Shown here: positions 8,256 to 17,099 of the stretch, in pieces
Layout: each line of letters starts with the position of its first letter
Position numbering within the stretch: the stretch's first letter is position 1
NCBI GenBank assembly: GCA_020025475.1
Contig: JAHHSA010000003.1
Coordinates: 1 to 64,000 of the forward strand
DNA from: Oscillibacter sp.
Lineage (GTDB): Bacteria; Bacillota; Clostridia; Oscillospirales; Oscillospiraceae
Direction: 5' to 3'
Length of the DNA stretch: 64,000 nucleotides
Translations under genes and position numbers: made by a program
The notes under the pieces: generated by a model
What the model saw: only the letters and a program-made list of their open reading frames with translations
What the model was told of the DNA's origin: nothing
Databases searched by the model: none

Positions 8256-9098
8256 TCACTGAACCTCCTTCTGAAACAGGTTGCAAGTTTCCTCGTGCTT
8301 ATGCAGCTCAAAATCCTTGTACATCTGATTGCGCTTGACAGCCAGATCCCAGTCGACCTTGTGACCATCGAAGTCAGGGCCGTCCACGCAGGCAAACTTC
8401 ATTTCGCCGCCGACGCTCAGACGGCAGCCACCGCACATACCGGTACCGTCGATCATGATGGGACTCATGGAAACGGTGGTGGGGATGCCATAAGGCTCTG
8501 TGGTCTTGCACACAAATTTCATCATGATCATGGGACCGATGGCGAACACCTCGTCATACTGGTTGCCGGCATCGATCAGCTCCTTGAGGGCCTCCGTGAC
8601 CAGTCCTTTCTGGCCGTAGGAACCGTCATCGGTACATACCTTCAAAACATCACTGGACTCCCGGAAATCGTCCTCCAGGATGACCAAATCCTTGTTCTTG
8701 AAGCCAATCACTGCATGCACCTCAGCTCCGCAATCATGGAACTTCTTCAGAACGGGATAAGCAATTGCGCAGCCAACACCGCCGCCAACAACGCAGACCT
8801 TTTTCTTACCCTCAGTCTCAGTGGGTTTGCCAAGGGGACCCACAAAGTCCTGTAGGCAGTCGCCCTCGTTCATGTGGCTCAACTTCTCTGTGGTAGAGCC
8901 AACGGTCTGCACAATAATGGTAACAGTTCCCTTCTCAGGGTCATAATTATGAATGGTAATCGGTATTCTCTCCCCGTTTTCATCCACGCGGAGAATGATA
9001 AATTGTCCCGGCTGTGCCTTCTTGGCAATCAACGGAGCCTCGATCTCATACAAGGTCACAGTGGGACGGAGTGCCTCTTTTCTCACGATACGATACAT
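8256..9098 (-). CDS. nfnA: NADH-binding subunit of the electron-bifurcating transhydrogenase (NfnA)
   Basis: 280 residues from the ATG at 9096-9098, which has GAAGGAAG eight bases upstream; a longer frame to 9164 lacks a ribosome site. FNR-like FAD domain (PGQFIILRVDENGERIPITI), nucleotide domain (CVVGGGVGCAIAYPVLK) and a C-terminal [2Fe-2S] cysteine set (GTGMCGGCRLSV ... FACVDGPDF). Known NfnA proteins are about 280 residues. With NfnB it couples reduced ferredoxin and NADH oxidation to NADP+ reduction. The spacing to nfnB is two bases, so the two are translated together. Confidence 0.85.
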   Translation of the reverse strand: MYRIVRKEALRPTVTLYEIEAPLIAKKAQPGQFIILRVDENGERIPITIHNYDPEKGTVTIIVQTVGSTTEKLSHMNEGDCLQDFVGPLGKPTETEGKKKVCVVGGGVGCAIAYPVLKKFHDCGAEVHAVIGFKNKDLVILEDDFRESSDVLKVCTDDGSYGQKGLVTEALKELIDAGNQYDEVFAIGPMIMMKFVCKTTEPYGIPTTVSMSPIMIDGTGMCGGCRLSVGGEMKFACVDGPDFDGHKVDWDLAVKRNQMYKDFELHKHEETCNLFQKEVQ

Positions 9099-9173
9099 AG
9101 TCTTCCTTCTTTCTGAATGATCGAATTTTGGAGTCATATAGTCCTGTATCCTGCTTATTGACACATTGATTAT

Positions 9174-9202
9174 ATTTTAACATGCAGCTTGAACTCCGTC
9201 AA
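9174..9202 (-). promoter_or_regulatory. Sigma-A promoter of nfnAB
   Basis: On the minus strand TTGACG (9197-9202) and TAAAAT (9174-9179) are separated by exactly 17 bases, about 75 bp upstream of the nfnA start codon. A second -10-like TATAAT partly overlaps downstream. Confidence 0.65.
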
Positions 9203-9255
9203 TCTTTTCCCGGTGATGAAGCGTCCAAATTTTCTCTGATTCTTTGTTCGATTTG

Positions 9256-9924
9256 TCACTCCTCGATTTGAAGGGTGATCCTGCGTCCGTCAGAACAGAT
9301 CACCCCCTCCTCGCGAAGACGCTTCAGTTCCCGCATCATGGCACTGCGGTCCGTAGCGATATAATCCGCCAGTGTGCTGAGAGAAAAAGGCAGCTGGAAG
9401 GTCATCTCTCCGGTTTTTTCTGCCAGCTGATGAAAATAGCACAGCAGCTTCTCCCGTATGGACCGGCGGGAGAGCACATCCACCCGCTGACTGAGAGACT
9501 GAGCTTTGTCACCCATAAGCTTGAGCATGTTCCGCACCAGGATGCTGTGGTGGGAGCAGGCATTGTGACATCGTTTCAGGATGTGGGGATAGTCAATGAA
9601 TACCACATCGCAGGGCGTGCGGCACACCACTTCCAGGCTGTCCTCATTTGAGCCAGAGAAAGCGAGCATCTGTCCGAACACTCCGCCGGTTGACAGCTCC
9701 TCCATCACAGTGGACACGCCAGCCTCGTCAATGCGGATCAGTGCCGCATCTCCCCGCTCGATGACGCCAACTGCATTATTCTTCCCCCCTACCAAATCAT
9801 AAATCAGATCATCCGGCCGATACGACTTGTGCACAGCATTGAAGCAGGTCAGCATCCGGATATACTCATCATAGCTGATGTCCTGAAACAGAGGGCTCTT
9901 CTGAAGTTCCTGTTCTGTCAGCAT
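9256..9924 (-). CDS. Crp/Fnr-family transcriptional regulator
   Basis: 222 residues from the ATG at 9922-9924 (AAAAAGGAGTG upstream). An extension to 10065 is open but lacks a ribosome site and looks non-protein. Cyclic-nucleotide-binding-like beta barrel at about 10-125 (FGQMLAFSGSNEDSLEVVCRTPCDVVFI) and a C-terminal winged HTH at about 150-215 (STLADYIATDRSAMMRELKRLREEGVI). The barrel lacks an obvious cAMP phosphate-binding cassette and there is no N-terminal Fnr cysteine cluster, so the ligand is unknown. It lies 158 bp upstream of nfnAB on the same strand and could tune that redox enzyme or itself. Confidence 0.85.
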   Translation of the reverse strand: MLTEQELQKSPLFQDISYDEYIRMLTCFNAVHKSYRPDDLIYDLVGGKNNAVGVIERGDAALIRIDEAGVSTVMEELSTGGVFGQMLAFSGSNEDSLEVVCRTPCDVVFIDYPHILKRCHNACSHHSILVRNMLKLMGDKAQSLSQRVDVLSRRSIREKLLCYFHQLAEKTGEMTFQLPFSLSTLADYIATDRSAMMRELKRLREEGVICSDGRRITLQIEE

Positions 9925-10239
9925 AGCATCACTCCTTTTTATTTTCTGTCGCTTTTCTTGGAAGCCATTTTCCGACGCACCAGCTGATCCGCCCCACACG
10001 GCAAATCCAATTGGAGCCATGCGGCCCACGCCTGGAAACTGGCTTCTTTTCTCATTTTGTTGCAATTATCACACTGTTATCATACCAGTTTCCATGCCCA
10101 ATGTAAAGAGTATCCTTGATTCCTCTTAGGAGATTTCATATACTGTTCATTAAAGAAGGCGTTCTTTCCTGTATACTATGTATAGGAAATGACCCAGAAT
10201 ACAGGCGGGACTCCCGCCTCCGAGAAAAGAGGCCGAAAA

Positions 10240-10689
10240 GTGAACATAGCTTATTTTCTGCTCCCGAAGAATCATGTCGCCTATCTGTATGATGACTACA
10301 CCTTCCGTCAGGGGTTGGAAAAAATGCGGTATCATGGTTACACAGCCATCCCTGTGATTTCCCGCACTGGTCAATACGTGGGTACTGTCAGCGAAGGCGA
10401 TTTTCTGTGGAAGATTCTGGACGAGGAGCCAAATTCCCCCCACACCTGCTCCATGAAGAGTCTGGAACATCTCCACGTCAGAGACCTTCTGCGCAGTGAT
10501 CACTATCCTCCTGTCCGCATCACCGTCAGCATGGATGCACTGCTGATCAGTGCCATGAACCAGAATTTCATACCCGTCATTGACGACTTGGGCAACTTCA
10601 TTGGGATTGTCACCCGAAAAGATATCATCCGATACTTCTCTGAGCAGAAGATCGAAGAGACAACCGAGCCGCCCAGCAAGGTGGTCTGA
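10240..10689 (+). CDS. Tandem CBS-domain protein
   Basis: 149 residues if translation begins at the GTG at 10240, giving the N terminus (M)NIAYFLLPKNHVAYLYDD; an ATG at 10189 lies in the same frame but ahead of a hairpin and without a ribosome site. Two CBS repeats follow (YTFRQGLEKMRYHGYTAIPVI and ITVSMDALLISAMNQNFIPVI ... IVTRKDIIRYF). Paired CBS motifs bind adenosyl nucleotides and act as energy sensors. It stands alone between the Crp gene and the purine block, so a partner is not evident. Confidence 0.8.
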   Translation: MNIAYFLLPKNHVAYLYDDYTFRQGLEKMRYHGYTAIPVISRTGQYVGTVSEGDFLWKILDEEPNSPHTCSMKSLEHLHVRDLLRSDHYPPVRITVSMDALLISAMNQNFIPVIDDLGNFIGIVTRKDIIRYFSEQKIEETTEPPSKVV

Positions 10690-10775
10690 TCTCACCCCAC
10701 CGCTGTACAGAGATCCATTTGTGTATTGTCCTGAATAGGTATGCGAGGTACCATCACAGCCGTCATCACACAAGC

Positions 10776-10812
10776 ACAACGGCAGCCACCTGGTGGCTGC
10801 CGTTGTGTTTTG
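10776..10812 (+). terminator. Terminator of the CBS gene
   Basis: A long stem, CAACGGCAGCCAC / GTGGCTGCCGTTG, with a two-base centre, followed by TGTTTTG on the plus strand. Confidence 0.7.
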
Positions 10813-10817
10813 CAGAA

Positions 10818-10849
10818 AAGAGCATCGCCGCATATGCAGCGATGCTCTT
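10818..10849 (-). terminator. Terminator of the nucleoside transporter operon
   Basis: AAGAGCATCGC / GCGATGCTCTT, an 11-bp stem with loop CGCATATGCA. Read on the minus strand it is followed by TTCTGCAAAAC, and it lies just past the stop of the last permease gene. Confidence 0.65.
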
Positions 10850-10864
10850 GTTGTTTGTAGTCTG

Positions 10865-11854
10865 TTACCGATCCTCGCGGAAGTAACTGAGTCCAAGACT
10901 TGCAGGAGGCTGATTTTCCTTTTTGTTGCGCATACTGGTAATAATCAGAACCACAACTGTCACCACGTAAGGCAGAATCTTGTACAGCTGGTCCGGAATG
11001 AAGGGCAGCTGCAAACGGAGGTAGAGAATCATCAGGGCACCGAAGAGGACGGAGCCCCAGACGGCATTCATAGGACGCCAGATGCAGAAGATAACCAATG
11101 CCACAGCCAGCCAGCCCTCGCCGGACAGGCCCTCATGGTTCCACACGCAGCCCGCAATGGTCATGATGTACACCATGCCGCCGATGGCGGAAATGCCGCC
11201 GCCGATGATCGTTGCCAGATACTTGTAACGGGTGACATTGATGCCGGCAGCGTCAGCTGTGGCAGGGCTTTCGCCCACAGCCCGCAGGTGGAGGCCGGAC
11301 CGGGTCTTGTTCAGATACAGCGCCATGAGGATGGCCATAGCCAGGCCGATATAAACGAAGATGTTATAGCAGAACAGCAACGGCCCCACAACAGGCAGAT
11401 TTTGAAGCGACGCGGGGAATGGAGAGTTCTGGAACACATCCTTCAGGCTGTTGGAGATGGCCACGAAGCCACCCTCTCTGGTGCGCATATACTCGCCGAT
11501 GAACTGGCCGGCACCGGTACCAAAGATGGACAGGGCCAAGCCGGTGACGTTCTGATTGGCACGCAGGGTGATGGTGACAAAGCTGTAAATCACAGCGCCA
11601 ATGGCACCAGCAAGAAACGCACAGAGCAGCGCAATCAGAATTGCAAGGACAGGGTTGGCCCCTGCACCCACGGCCTTTTCGTAATAGAATACACCGCCCA
11701 GGCCCATTGCGCCGCCCATGTACATCATGCCTTCAACACCCAGATTCAGGTTACCGGTCTTCTCGGCAAGAATTTCTCCGATAGTACCGAACAGCAGAGG
11801 AGTGCCATTCAGGACGGCGGCACTGATCAACAGCAAAATAGGATTTGTATTCAT
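10865..11854 (-). CDS. ABC transporter permease, BMP/nucleoside type (second subunit)
   Basis: 329 residues, about nine hydrophobic helices. The motif EKTGNLNLGVEGMMYMGG near residue 30 and AAGINVTRYKYLATIIGGGISAIGG in the middle are typical of NupQ/RnsD-like permeases in the branched-chain/simple-sugar transporter superfamily. It overlaps the preceding permease gene by four bases and forms the channel with it. The substrate is probably a purine nucleoside or base, judged from the BMP-type binding protein and the purine-associated neighbours. Confidence 0.87.
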   Translation of the reverse strand: MNTNPILLLISAAVLNGTPLLFGTIGEILAEKTGNLNLGVEGMMYMGGAMGLGGVFYYEKAVGAGANPVLAILIALLCAFLAGAIGAVIYSFVTITLRANQNVTGLALSIFGTGAGQFIGEYMRTREGGFVAISNSLKDVFQNSPFPASLQNLPVVGPLLFCYNIFVYIGLAMAILMALYLNKTRSGLHLRAVGESPATADAAGINVTRYKYLATIIGGGISAIGGMVYIMTIAGCVWNHEGLSGEGWLAVALVIFCIWRPMNAVWGSVLFGALMILYLRLQLPFIPDQLYKILPYVVTVVVLIITSMRNKKENQPPASLGLSYFREDR

Positions 11855-12939
11855 GCCTTCGCCTCCTTATTTTCCTTGTGGCGGAAGATCATCTGATAGT
11901 TGATAAAGAACTCACAGCCCAGCATACAGAACAGGAAGATGCCGGTGATGATCTCAGAGATGGAGGCCGGAACTTCCATGCGGGTTTGTAGGGTGGTTGC
12001 GCCCTTCTGGAGCACAGCCAGCAGGCCGGAAATACCGATCATGGCAAACGGGTTCAGCTGTGCCAGCCAGGCAACGGTGATGGCAGTGAAGCCAACGCCT
12101 GCAGCCACACCGGCATGAAGGGTGTTGTCCGCACCGGAAGCCACGACAAAACCCACCAGACCGCTGATGCCGCCGGAGATGAACATGGTACGCATGATGA
12201 TGCGTCCAACATTCATACCTGCGTAACGAGCGGTATTCAGGGACTCACCGATGACAGCGATTTCGTAGCCCTGCTTGGTCTTGGACATATAGATGTACAT
12301 CAGCACAGTCAGAACCAGCACGATGATCCAGCCGCAGTGGACGCCAAACACCTTGGGCAGGCAGGCGGACTTTTCAAACTGTGGAATAATCTGAGAGCCG
12401 GGACGGCCTTCCCAGGGGCCACCCTGAAGCCACTTGACCACACCAATGATAATGTAGTTCATCATCAGCGTGAACAGTGTTTCATTGGTGTTCCACTTGG
12501 CCTTGAAAAAGGCAGGGATCAATCCCCAGAGACCACCGGCGATGGCAGCGGCCACTGCCATGACCACAAGCAGCACAGGGGCAGGCAGCTTATCTGCCCA
12601 GAACAAAGCAAAATAGCTGGCGGCCACAGCACCTGCGGTAATCTGGCCCTCAGCACCAATATTCCAGAAGCGCATTTTGAAACAGGGGGCTATGGCCAGC
12701 GCTGTACCCAACAGAGGAATTGCGTTCTTGACTGTCTGGCGGATCGCCGTCTTCTTGCCCAGAGCGCCATTGATGATGGTGCCGTATGCGGAGAAAGGAT
12801 TGTGCCCCATCACCATAAAAATGATGGCACCGATGAGGATGGCAACCAGAAACGAGGCTCCCCGAATGGCCCAAACTCTTTTGGGGTCCATGTCGTCCCG
12901 TTTCGCAAGACGAATCAAAGGTGTTTTCTGTTCGTTCAT
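11851..12939 (-). CDS. ABC transporter permease, BMP/nucleoside type (first subunit)
   Basis: 362 residues with a cytoplasmic N-terminal tail and about nine to ten membrane helices. NTNETLFTLMMNYIIIGVVKWLQGGPW and GESLNTARYAGMNVGRIIMRTMFISGGISGLVG are characteristic of the NupP/RnsC permease. It overlaps both the ATPase gene upstream and the second permease downstream by four bases, so all three are translationally coupled. Confidence 0.87.
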   Translation of the reverse strand: MNEQKTPLIRLAKRDDMDPKRVWAIRGASFLVAILIGAIIFMVMGHNPFSAYGTIINGALGKKTAIRQTVKNAIPLLGTALAIAPCFKMRFWNIGAEGQITAGAVAASYFALFWADKLPAPVLLVVMAVAAAIAGGLWGLIPAFFKAKWNTNETLFTLMMNYIIIGVVKWLQGGPWEGRPGSQIIPQFEKSACLPKVFGVHCGWIIVLVLTVLMYIYMSKTKQGYEIAVIGESLNTARYAGMNVGRIIMRTMFISGGISGLVGFVVASGADNTLHAGVAAGVGFTAITVAWLAQLNPFAMIGISGLLAVLQKGATTLQTRMEVPASISEIITGIFLFCMLGCEFFINYQMIFRHKENKEAKA

Positions 12940-14480
12940 GCCTGCTCCTCCTTTCTGCCTGCCACGCGGGTCATCATGAGTCCCATTTCTTCCTTGGTGG
13001 CCTTTCGGCCATCCACAATGCCGCTGACCTGGCCACCGCAGAGCACCAGAATCCGGTCACACAGCTCCAGCAGCACGTCCAGATCCTCGCCGACGAAGAT
13101 GACGGCTACGCCCTTCATCTTCTGCTCGGTCATCAAATTATAAATGGTGTACGATGTGTTGATGTCCAGGCCGCGGACGGCGTAGGCGCTCATCAGCACA
13201 GAGGGACAGGATGCAATTTCACGGCCAACCAGCACTTTCTGCACATTGCCGCCGGAGAGCCGACGGACAGGGCATTCCACACTGGGGGTCACGACTTCCA
13301 AACTCTCCATGACTTCCAGGGCCAGCTTATTGGGGTCCTTCTTGTTGACAAAAGCGCCCTTTCCCTTCTTCCAGGAGCGGAGCATCATGTTGCCGGTCAT
13401 ACCCATGCCGCCCACCAGTCCCATGCCCAGGCGGTCCTCCGGGACAAATGCCATGGCCACGCCGGACTTTTTAATCTCCATAGGAGACTTGCCCACCAGT
13501 TCAGTGGGTTCCCGCCCCTCAGGGCTATACTCAATACTGCCGGAGGCCACAGGATAGAGACCTGCGATAGATTCCAGCAGTTCCTTTTGACCGGAGCCAG
13601 CGATACCGGCAATGCCCAGAATCTCGCCGCCCATTGCGGTAAAGCTGACATTGTCCAGCTTCTTGACGCCTTCGGCATCCAGGCAGGTCAGGCCCTTGAC
13701 GGTCAGGCGCGGCACTACATCCACGGGATCAGGGCGATTGATATTCAGAGTGACACTATGACCCACCATCATATCCGTCAGCGCCTGAGGGTTGGTATCC
13801 TTGGTATTGACGGTGCCAATATATTTGCCCTTCCGCAGGACGGCCACCTTGTCGGACAGGGCCATCACTTCATGGAGCTTATGGGTGATGATGACAATGG
13901 CCTTGCCATCCTCCCGCATGGAGCGCAAAATCTTGAACAGTCGGTCTGTCTCCTGGGGCGTCAGAACAGCGGTGGGCTCATCCAGAATCAGAATATCCGC
14001 GCCGCGGTAGAGGACCTTGACGATCTCCACCGTCTGCTTCTCGGAGACAGACATCTCATAGACCTTCTTGCCCGGATCAATGCCGAAGCCATAGCGGTCG
14101 GAAATGGCCCGGACTTTTTCGTAAATCTCCCTGCGGTCCAGTTTGCCGTCATGGAGACCCAGGACGATGTTCTCCGCTGCGGTAAAGACATCGACCAGCT
14201 TGAAGTGCTGGTGAATCATGCCGATATGGTAGTCGAAGGAGTCCTTTGGGGAGCGGATGGCAGCGGGTTCACCGTTGACCAGGATCTCGCCCTCATCCGG
14301 CAGATAGATGCCTGCCAGCATATTCATCAGAGTGGTTTTTCCGCTGCCGTTCTCGCCCAGCAGAGACAAGATCTCGCCCCGATCCAGAGTCAGATCGATG
14401 CTGTCATTGGCTACAACCTTGCCAAAGCGCTTGGTAATATGCCGCAGCTCGATTGCATGAACAGATTCCAAGGTTGTCAT
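12936..14480 (-). CDS. ABC transporter ATP-binding protein with two nucleotide-binding domains
   Basis: 514 residues, the tandem-domain type of nucleoside and simple-sugar importers (NupO/RnsB). Domain 1 (about 10-240) has Walker A GENGSGKTTL, signature MSVSEKQTVEIVK and Walker B ILILDEPTAVLTP. Domain 2 (about 260-500) has the degenerate Walker A GIAGSGQKELLES usual in this family and a good LSGGNVQKVLVGR signature. Its Walker B/D-loop region reads VLMSAYAVRGLDI where relatives have a .QPTRGLD form, an unusual change. Powers import from the cytoplasmic face. Confidence 0.88.
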   Translation of the reverse strand: MTTLESVHAIELRHITKRFGKVVANDSIDLTLDRGEILSLLGENGSGKTTLMNMLAGIYLPDEGEILVNGEPAAIRSPKDSFDYHIGMIHQHFKLVDVFTAAENIVLGLHDGKLDRREIYEKVRAISDRYGFGIDPGKKVYEMSVSEKQTVEIVKVLYRGADILILDEPTAVLTPQETDRLFKILRSMREDGKAIVIITHKLHEVMALSDKVAVLRKGKYIGTVNTKDTNPQALTDMMVGHSVTLNINRPDPVDVVPRLTVKGLTCLDAEGVKKLDNVSFTAMGGEILGIAGIAGSGQKELLESIAGLYPVASGSIEYSPEGREPTELVGKSPMEIKKSGVAMAFVPEDRLGMGLVGGMGMTGNMMLRSWKKGKGAFVNKKDPNKLALEVMESLEVVTPSVECPVRRLSGGNVQKVLVGREIASCPSVLMSAYAVRGLDINTSYTIYNLMTEQKMKGVAVIFVGEDLDVLLELCDRILVLCGGQVSGIVDGRKATKEEMGLMMTRVAGRKEEQA

Positions 14481-14534
14481 CCTTTCTATTGAAAAATCAC
14501 GTTTATCCCACAGTTAACGGGCTGTTTGTAAACC

Positions 14535-14566
14535 AAAAGGGAGGCTGCCGTGCAGCCCCCCTTTTT
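14535..14566 (-). terminator. Attenuating terminator between the binding protein and the ABC ATPase
   Basis: AAAAGGGAGGCTGC / GCAGCCCCCCTTTTT, a stem of about 14 bp. Its position right after the binding-protein gene is typical: partial termination lets the binding protein be made in excess over the membrane parts. Confidence 0.65.
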
Positions 14567-14577
14567 AGGCCGGTTGA

Positions 14578-15822
14578 TCAGAAAGCGGAGTTCAGCCATT
14601 CGATACCGTCGATTTTCAAAGTGAAATAAGGAGCGGACTGATGGTAAGACTCGTGGAAAGCACCATCAAACACAGCCTCCTCAGAATCGGGAGTGAAGTC
14701 GCCATCAGTATCCAGAGCGAACGCGTTGGTCAGTTCCTTTCCTTCAACGGTGAAGGTCTTGGTATCAAAGACCTTCAGCTCACCGTCGACAATGGCCTTC
14801 TCAACCTCAGCCAGCTTCTCAGCAGTGCCAGGAGCGGCAATCTTCTCATTCAGAGGAGTCATGGCAACGGCACCTTCGTCCAGGCCATGGCACCAATCCT
14901 GATCAAATTCCTCGCCGTTGGCAACAGCCTCAATGATGTACTCAAAGTAGGGAGCCCAGTCAATGCGTGTGCCGATAATAGAAGCCTCGGGTGCAACGCC
15001 GGACATATCATTGTTGTAGCCGGTGTGGAAAGCGCCCTTGGACTGTGCCATGGTAGCAGGGGTGGTGTTATCAGAGTGCTGGGAAATGATCTTGCAGCCC
15101 ATGTCAGCCAAAGCAGAGGCCGCGTTGCTCTCCTCGGTGGGGTTAGACCAGGAGCCGACAAACTTGACCTTCATGGTGACGGAAGGGCAGACACTCTTGG
15201 CGCCCAGGTAGTAAGCGGTAAAGCCGGAGATCACCTCTGCGAAGGAGTAGGCACCGACATAACCAATCATGGCCTCTTCCGGCTTGATGGTGCCGTTTTC
15301 GATCAACTCCTGCAGCTTCATACCAGCAGCAACACCAGCCACATAGCGTCCCTCGTAGATGTTGGCGAAAGCATTGTGGGTGTTGGGCAGATCATCCTGC
15401 CAGGAAGCCTGGTTGGTGCAGGCCACAAACTGAATGTCCTCATAGTCAGGGGCAACCTTGAGCATATGAGGTTCAAAGCCAAAGGAGTTGTTGATGATCA
15501 GATCGCAGCCTTCCTCGGCCAGCTCCACGTTAGCGTCCTCACAGGTGGAGTCCTCTCCCACATTGAACTTGGGAACCCACTCCACATGGATGCCCTTGGC
15601 CTCCAGCGCCTCAGTAGCAGCTTCCTTGCCGCGGATGAAGTTATACGTATAGCCTTGGTCATTCTCGTCGCCGATGCAGATCAGGCCAACCTTCACAGTC
15701 TTGGCTTCCGTATCCTCAGTACCCTGATCAGGCCCCTCGGGAGCAGGCTTATCTTCCCCGCCGCACGCTGCCAGGCTCAAAACCATAGCCATGGAGAGAA
15801 GCAATGCAAGAAACTTCTTCAT
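14578..15822 (-). CDS. BMP-family (PnrA-like) substrate-binding lipoprotein
   Basis: 414 residues from the ATG at 15820-15822 (GAAGGAGGAAATTACG upstream). A signal peptide runs to the lipobox LAAC at about residue 20, so it is a lipoprotein anchored outside the membrane. The mature part has the BMP fold: VKVGLICIGDENDQGYTYNF, GCDLIINNSFGFEPHMLKVA and GYVGAYSFAEVISGFTAYYLGA. Family members bind purine nucleosides or related ligands, but the ligand is not proved here. It delivers substrate to the ABC transporter encoded downstream. A clear promoter and two copies of the AAAGGTTGACCTTT-like site lie upstream. Confidence 0.88.
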   Translation of the reverse strand: MKKFLALLLSMAMVLSLAACGGEDKPAPEGPDQGTEDTEAKTVKVGLICIGDENDQGYTYNFIRGKEAATEALEAKGIHVEWVPKFNVGEDSTCEDANVELAEEGCDLIINNSFGFEPHMLKVAPDYEDIQFVACTNQASWQDDLPNTHNAFANIYEGRYVAGVAAGMKLQELIENGTIKPEEAMIGYVGAYSFAEVISGFTAYYLGAKSVCPSVTMKVKFVGSWSNPTEESNAASALADMGCKIISQHSDNTTPATMAQSKGAFHTGYNNDMSGVAPEASIIGTRIDWAPYFEYIIEAVANGEEFDQDWCHGLDEGAVAMTPLNEKIAAPGTAEKLAEVEKAIVDGELKVFDTKTFTVEGKELTNAFALDTDGDFTPDSEEAVFDGAFHESYHQSAPYFTLKIDGIEWLNSAF

Positions 15823-15880
15823 CGTAATTTCCTCCTTCAAAATTGTTCATACACTTCCATGGTGAGATACCACTACTCTT

Positions 15881-15909
15881 ATCATACAAACTCTTGCCAT
15901 AAATTTCAA
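15881..15909 (-). promoter_or_regulatory. Sigma-A promoter of the transporter operon
   Basis: Minus-strand TTGAAA (15904-15909) and TATGAT (15881-15886) with a 17-base spacer, about 60 bp upstream of the binding-protein start. Confidence 0.7.
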
Positions 15910-15938
15910 CCTCTTTTTTGTCTGTTCCTCCAAATTTA

Positions 15939-15952
15939 AAAGGTTGACCTTT
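15939..15952. promoter_or_regulatory. Candidate operator, copy 1 of AAAGGTTGACCTTT
   Basis: A perfect 14-bp inverted repeat (AAAGGT-TG-ACCTTT) centred about 70 bp upstream of the predicted transcription start of the transporter operon. The location suits activation. Related sites occur at 16041, 17189 and 19948. Confidence 0.55.
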
Positions 15953-16040
15953 CCTCTTTTGTGCACTTTACCGTCATTTCCCCCGAATATTCCCGCTGTC
16001 TCTCTCTTTTTCATTCATTTCCGCAAGGGTATCTTTTTTA

Positions 16041-16054
16041 AAAGGTTGCCCTTT
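16041..16054. promoter_or_regulatory. Candidate operator, copy 2 (AAAGGTTGCCCTTT)
   Basis: Same pattern as the site at 15939 with one changed base, and like it preceded by TTTA. It lies between carbamate kinase and the binding-protein gene, about 100 bp from copy 1. Confidence 0.5.
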
Positions 16055-16139
16055 TTTTGAAGATTGGGACAAAAAAGAAAAGAGAAGCCAAATAAGCTCC
16101 TCTTTTCAATCGTGTTTGGATGTTTTCCACTTTTCAAAA

Positions 16140-17075
16140 TCAGCGGCAGACTGCTGTACCGGTCTTGCCGGCAATGCCGTCCTTGGCCTTCTCCAGCAGC
16201 GTGATGAGAGCGGTACGGCCTTCCTTGGATTCTGCAAACTTCACAGCGGCCTGGACCTTGGGCAGCATGGAGCCGGGAGCAAACTGCCCCTCGTCCTCAT
16301 ACTTACGTGCCTGCTCGGGAGTCAGGCTGCTGAGCCACTCCTGATTGGGCTTACCAAAGTTAACAGCCACCTTCTCCACAGCGGTGAGAATGATCAGGGT
16401 GTCTGCATCCAATTCCTCTGCCAGCAGCTCTGAAGCAAAGTCCTTGTCGATCACAGCACCGGCACCATGCAGATGATTGCCCTCAGACTTGTAAACGGGG
16501 ATACCGCCACCGCCGCAGGCAATAACCACCTGATTGGCAGCCAGCAGGGCCTTAACGGTCTCAATTTCGACAATGGACTTGGGACGGGGGGACGCCACGC
16601 AGCGGCGCCAGCCACGGCCGGCGTCCTCCATAACGGAGTTGCCCTGCGCCTTCAGCTTCATAGCCTCTTCTTCGGTCATAAATGCACCGATGGGCTTGGT
16701 GGGATTCTGGAATGCGGGATCAGCGGGGTCCACCTCCACCTGGGTCAGGATGGTGGCAACAGGCTTGTTGATGCCGCGGTCCAGCAACTCCTCCCGCAGA
16801 GCGTTTTGCAGGTCATAGCCAATGTATCCCTGGCTCATAGCCGTGCACACGGACATGGGATCAACTGGATGGGAGGGGTCCTCGTGAGAGAGTGCGGTCA
16901 TAGCCAGGTTAATCATGCCGACCTGGGGGCCGTTGCCGTGAGCGACAACCACCTGATGGCCCTCCTCAATAAGGTCCACAATGGCCTTGGCTGTGTTCTT
17001 CACAGCGCCCATCTGCTCGGCCAGATTCTTACCAAGGGCATTGCCGCCCAGAGCGATTACAATACGTTTACCCAT
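16140..17075 (-). CDS. arcC: Carbamate kinase
   Basis: 311 residues from the ATG at 17073-17075; the open frame extends to 17156 but without a ribosome site. Motifs: IVIALGGNALG at the N terminus, VVVAHGNGPQVGM near residue 50, VIACGGGGIPV and VIDKDFASELLA further on, all typical of carbamate kinase. It makes ATP from carbamoyl phosphate and ADP. It lies after the carbamoyltransferase-like ygeW, so it would harvest energy from carbamoyl phosphate released in ureide breakdown. E. coli has the same association (ygeW ... yqeA). Confidence 0.9.
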   Translation of the reverse strand: MGKRIVIALGGNALGKNLAEQMGAVKNTAKAIVDLIEEGHQVVVAHGNGPQVGMINLAMTALSHEDPSHPVDPMSVCTAMSQGYIGYDLQNALREELLDRGINKPVATILTQVEVDPADPAFQNPTKPIGAFMTEEEAMKLKAQGNSVMEDAGRGWRRCVASPRPKSIVEIETVKALLAANQVVIACGGGGIPVYKSEGNHLHGAGAVIDKDFASELLAEELDADTLIILTAVEKVAVNFGKPNQEWLSSLTPEQARKYEDEGQFAPGSMLPKVQAAVKFAESKEGRTALITLLEKAKDGIAGKTGTAVCR

Positions 17076-17099
17076 TTTGAAACACCTCGTAAAAAGTGC

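Noticed and set aside
6826..8262. 478-codon plus-strand frame opposite nfnB
   Set aside because: Antisense to two 4Fe-4S motifs and Rossmann folds in nfnB; not protein-like.
12921..14492. 523-codon plus-strand frame opposite the ABC ATPase
   Set aside because: The minus strand has Walker A, signature and Walker B; the plus frame is a shadow.
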